Assembly: GCA_021815245.1 (NCBI GenBank)
Contig: JAKAHF010000095.1
Coordinates: 1-7,338, forward strand
Reading direction: 5' to 3'
DNA from: Actinomycetes bacterium
GTDB lineage: Bacteria; Actinomycetota; Thermoleophilia; RBG-16-64-13
Length of the DNA stretch: 7,338 bases
Part shown: positions 5,760 to 7,338 of the stretch, piece after piece
Numbering within the stretch: the first letter of the stretch is position 1
Layout: each line of letters opens with the position of its first letter
The notes under the pieces: model-generated
The model's input: only the letters and a program-made list of their open reading frames with translations
What the model was told of the DNA's origin: nothing
Databases searched by the model: none
Program-made: the position numbers and the translations under genes

Positions 5760-6581
5760 ATGGCGCGAGCGCTTTGGAAAGGGGCTATCAGTTTTGGCCT
5801 GGTGGCGATCCCCGTGTCGCTCTACACCGCCAAGGATGCCCGTGGAGATCTTACGTTCCACCTTCTCCACAAGGACGACCTGACTCGCATCCACAACAAG
5901 CGCGTCGATGAGAACGAGCATGAGGTCTCCTATGAGGACCTGGTCAGGGGCTACGAGTACGAGAAGGATCGCTACGTCGTTCTCGGCGATGGTGACTTCG
6001 CGGCGGCCAACGTCGAGGCGACGCAAAGCATCGACATCATGCATTTCGTAGAGGCCGATGCGATCGACCTGGCCTACTACGACACCCCGTACTACACCGA
6101 GCCGACCAAGGCCGGCCGCAAAGCCTACGCGCTCCTGCGCGAGACACTGAGGCAGACCGGCAAGGTGGGCGTGGCCAAAGTCGTCATCCGTGAGCGGCAG
6201 CACCTCTGTGCGCTCGTGCCCGACGGCGATGCCTTGCTTGCCTACACGCTCCGGTGGCCCTACCAATTGCGCGACGCTTCGGAGCTCGATCTCCCGGGTG
6301 AAGTCGAGGTGAGCGAGCAGGAGCTCAACATGGCGAGGCAGCTGGTCGAGGCCATGGCTTCCGACTGGGTGCCCGAGCAATACCACGACACCTACCGCGA
6401 CGATCTGCTGAGACTCATCGACGAGAAGGTCAAGAGCGGGCGGTTGACCGAGGCGACCGAGGCTCCCAAGACCGAGGCGAGGGAGGCCGAGGTGGTCGAC
6501 ATCATGTCGCTCCTCAAGCAGAGCATGGAGCGGCGCAAGGCGGCCTCAGCGGAGCGCGCGGCGTCGGGTGCGGAAGGCTGA
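5760..6581 (+). CDS. ku: Ku DNA-end-binding protein (bacterial NHEJ)
   Basis: Bacterial Ku forms a homodimeric ring that threads onto double-strand DNA ends and recruits LigD for non-homologous end joining. The 273-residue length is typical. The N-terminus, ARALWKGAISFGLVAIPVSLY, is the family signature, followed by a core beta-barrel region to about residue 200 with V-x-Y-E-D-L-V-R-G-Y-E-Y-E-K-D-R-Y-V-V-L. The segment before that signature, where some Ku proteins carry Cys residues, has none here. The conserved helix around RLIDEKVKSG is followed by a T-E-A-rich linker (about 230-244) and the VDIMSLLKQSMERRK segment (246-260), which lies in the LigD-interacting region of related proteins. 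The tail is short and lacks the long Lys-rich extension of some actinobacterial Ku. ATG 5760 has GGGAGG five bases upstream. It lies 7 bases before ligD. Confidence 0.97.
   Translation: MARALWKGAISFGLVAIPVSLYTAKDARGDLTFHLLHKDDLTRIHNKRVDENEHEVSYEDLVRGYEYEKDRYVVLGDGDFAAANVEATQSIDIMHFVEADAIDLAYYDTPYYTEPTKAGRKAYALLRETLRQTGKVGVAKVVIRERQHLCALVPDGDALLAYTLRWPYQLRDASELDLPGEVEVSEQELNMARQLVEAMASDWVPEQYHDTYRDDLLRLIDEKVKSGRLTEATEAPKTEAREAEVVDIMSLLKQSMERRKAASAERAASGAEG
6446..6478 (+). repeat. three copies of a 9-base repeat in the ku linker
   Basis: GACCGAGGC occurs at 6446-6454, 6455-6463 and 6470-6478, the first two in tandem. In the ku frame the copies encode Thr-Glu-Ala units at residues 230-232, 233-235 and 238-240, in the flexible linker between the Ku core and the C-terminal LigD-contact segment. 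The repeat keeps frame, so its copy number could vary without breaking the protein. Confidence 0.6.
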
Positions 6582-6588
6582 TCAAGCC

Positions 6589-7338
6589 ATGGCGCTGGAG
6601 GAATATCGCGAGAAGCGGGACTTCGACAAGACCCCCGAGCCTGCCGGAGTATCAAGCCCGACAGATCGCCGCAGTGGGTTGCTGTATGTCCTCCAAAAGC
6701 ATCAAGCGCGGAGACTGCACTACGACTTCCGATTGGAGTTGGACGGAGTGCTTCTCTCGTGGGCCGTTCCGAAGGGGCCTTCGCTCAATCCGCGCGACCG
6801 GCACCTCGCCGCTCGGGTAGAGGATCACCCGTTGGAATACGGCACGTTCGAAGGCACGATCCCGACCGGAGAATATGGCGCGGGCACCGTCGAGCTCTGG
6901 GACCGTGGTACGTGGGAGCCCGAGATCGACCCCCACGTGGGGCTGAAGAAGGGCGACCTCAAGTTCACGCTTCACGGTGAGAAGTTGAGAGGCAGCTGGG
7001 TGCTCGTGCGTATGAAGGGACGCCCCGGCGAGGAGGGCAAGGAGAACTGGCTGCTGATCAAGCACCGTGATGACTTTGCCGTCGACGGCGATGGGTCGGC
7101 CGTTCTCGAGGAGATGGACCGGTCGGTGGCGAGTGGCCGCACGCTCGAAGAGATCGCAGCGCAGGGTGAGGGGAGCGTCTGGCATGGCGACAGGGCGCCC
7201 GAAGAGCAGACCGACGCCCGTCCGGGAGAGGAGTTCCGCCTCGATGCCTCTGCGGCGACCAATGCCGTGCCGGTTTCGGCGCTGCCCCACTTTGTGGAGC
7301 CTCAATTGGCAACGCTCGTCGTGAAGGCGCCCGAGGGC
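6589..7338 (+). CDS. ligD: ATP-dependent DNA ligase LigD, 5' part (phosphoesterase domain then ligase start)
   Basis: LigD seals and processes double-strand breaks together with Ku. The frame is open from ATG 6589 to the window edge (250 codons, no stop), so the gene is truncated by the window. The N-terminus, EYREKRDFDKTPEP, is typical. Residues about 28-165 form the 3'-phosphoesterase (PE) domain. His38, His44, Asp46, Arg48, His80 and Tyr84 line up with the Pseudomonas LigD catalytic set (His42, His48, Asp50, Arg52, His84, Tyr88) with a constant offset of four. After a charged linker, residues about 232-250 (PHFVEPQLATLVVKAPEG) match the opening of the ATP-dependent ligase domain. The domain order is therefore PE then ligase, so any polymerase domain would lie beyond the edge. 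The ATG is 7 bases after the ku stop; GGAAGG at 6572-6577 is the only nearby ribosome-binding site, so coupling to ku is likely. Confidence 0.95.
   Translation, partial: MALEEYREKRDFDKTPEPAGVSSPTDRRSGLLYVLQKHQARRLHYDFRLELDGVLLSWAVPKGPSLNPRDRHLAARVEDHPLEYGTFEGTIPTGEYGAGTVELWDRGTWEPEIDPHVGLKKGDLKFTLHGEKLRGSWVLVRMKGRPGEEGKENWLLIKHRDDFAVDGDGSAVLEEMDRSVASGRTLEEIAAQGEGSVWHGDRAPEEQTDARPGEEFRLDASAATNAVPVSALPHFVEPQLATLVVKAPEG

Noticed and set aside
5400..6386. 328-codon open frame on the minus strand opposite the SDR and ku genes
   Set aside because: It crosses the SDR and ku genes and the gap between them, has no family resemblance and is explained by third-position GC bias of the real genes.

Overview
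This is a GC-rich bacterial chromosomal segment, densely packed with genes. It begins with the 5' part of one gene on the minus strand. From about position 225 to the right edge, eight more genes all run on the plus strand. The organism is most likely an actinobacterium or a related high-GC lineage. Support for this is the composition, the GTG starts, an RpiB with the GSGNGE (catalytic-Glu) active site typical of actinobacterial enzymes, and a TfoX N-terminal-domain protein of a type I associate with actinobacteria. This taxonomic call is inference; no rRNA or other marker is present.

Layout. Positions 1-153 hold the N-terminus of an Atg22/UMF1-like MFS permease on the minus strand. A divergent spacer follows. 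Then come a two-TM protein of unknown function that resembles DUF6141 (225-782), a carbamate kinase (828-1781), a Ste24-type M48 membrane metalloprotease (1897-3177), and a formyltransferase-fold protein close to the hydrolase domain of 10-formyl-THF dehydrogenase (3272-4183). Next is a tight run of RpiB (4211-4678), a TfoX N-domain protein (4657-4986) and a sepiapterin-reductase/YueD-like SDR (4983-5693), whose reading frames overlap. The window ends with a two-gene non-homologous end-joining module: Ku (5760-6581) and the 5' part of LigD (6589 to the edge), beginning with its phosphoesterase domain.

How the genes relate. Only two groups have visible physical coupling: rpiB-tfoX-SDR (22-nt and 4-nt overlaps) and ku-ligD (7-nt gap). 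The ku-ligD pair is a coherent double-strand-break repair system. The other genes are metabolic or housekeeping (carbamoyl-phosphate/ATP, one-carbon, pentose phosphate, membrane proteolysis), each with its own ribosome-binding site, and they share no evident pathway.

No intergenic stretch exceeds about 115 bases. I see no tRNA, rRNA, CRISPR array, insertion sequence or phage gene. I find no convincing evidence of an undescribed multi-gene system. The points most worth a second look are the active-site substitution in the formyltransferase-like protein, the domain order of LigD, and the overlapping rpiB-tfoX-SDR cluster.
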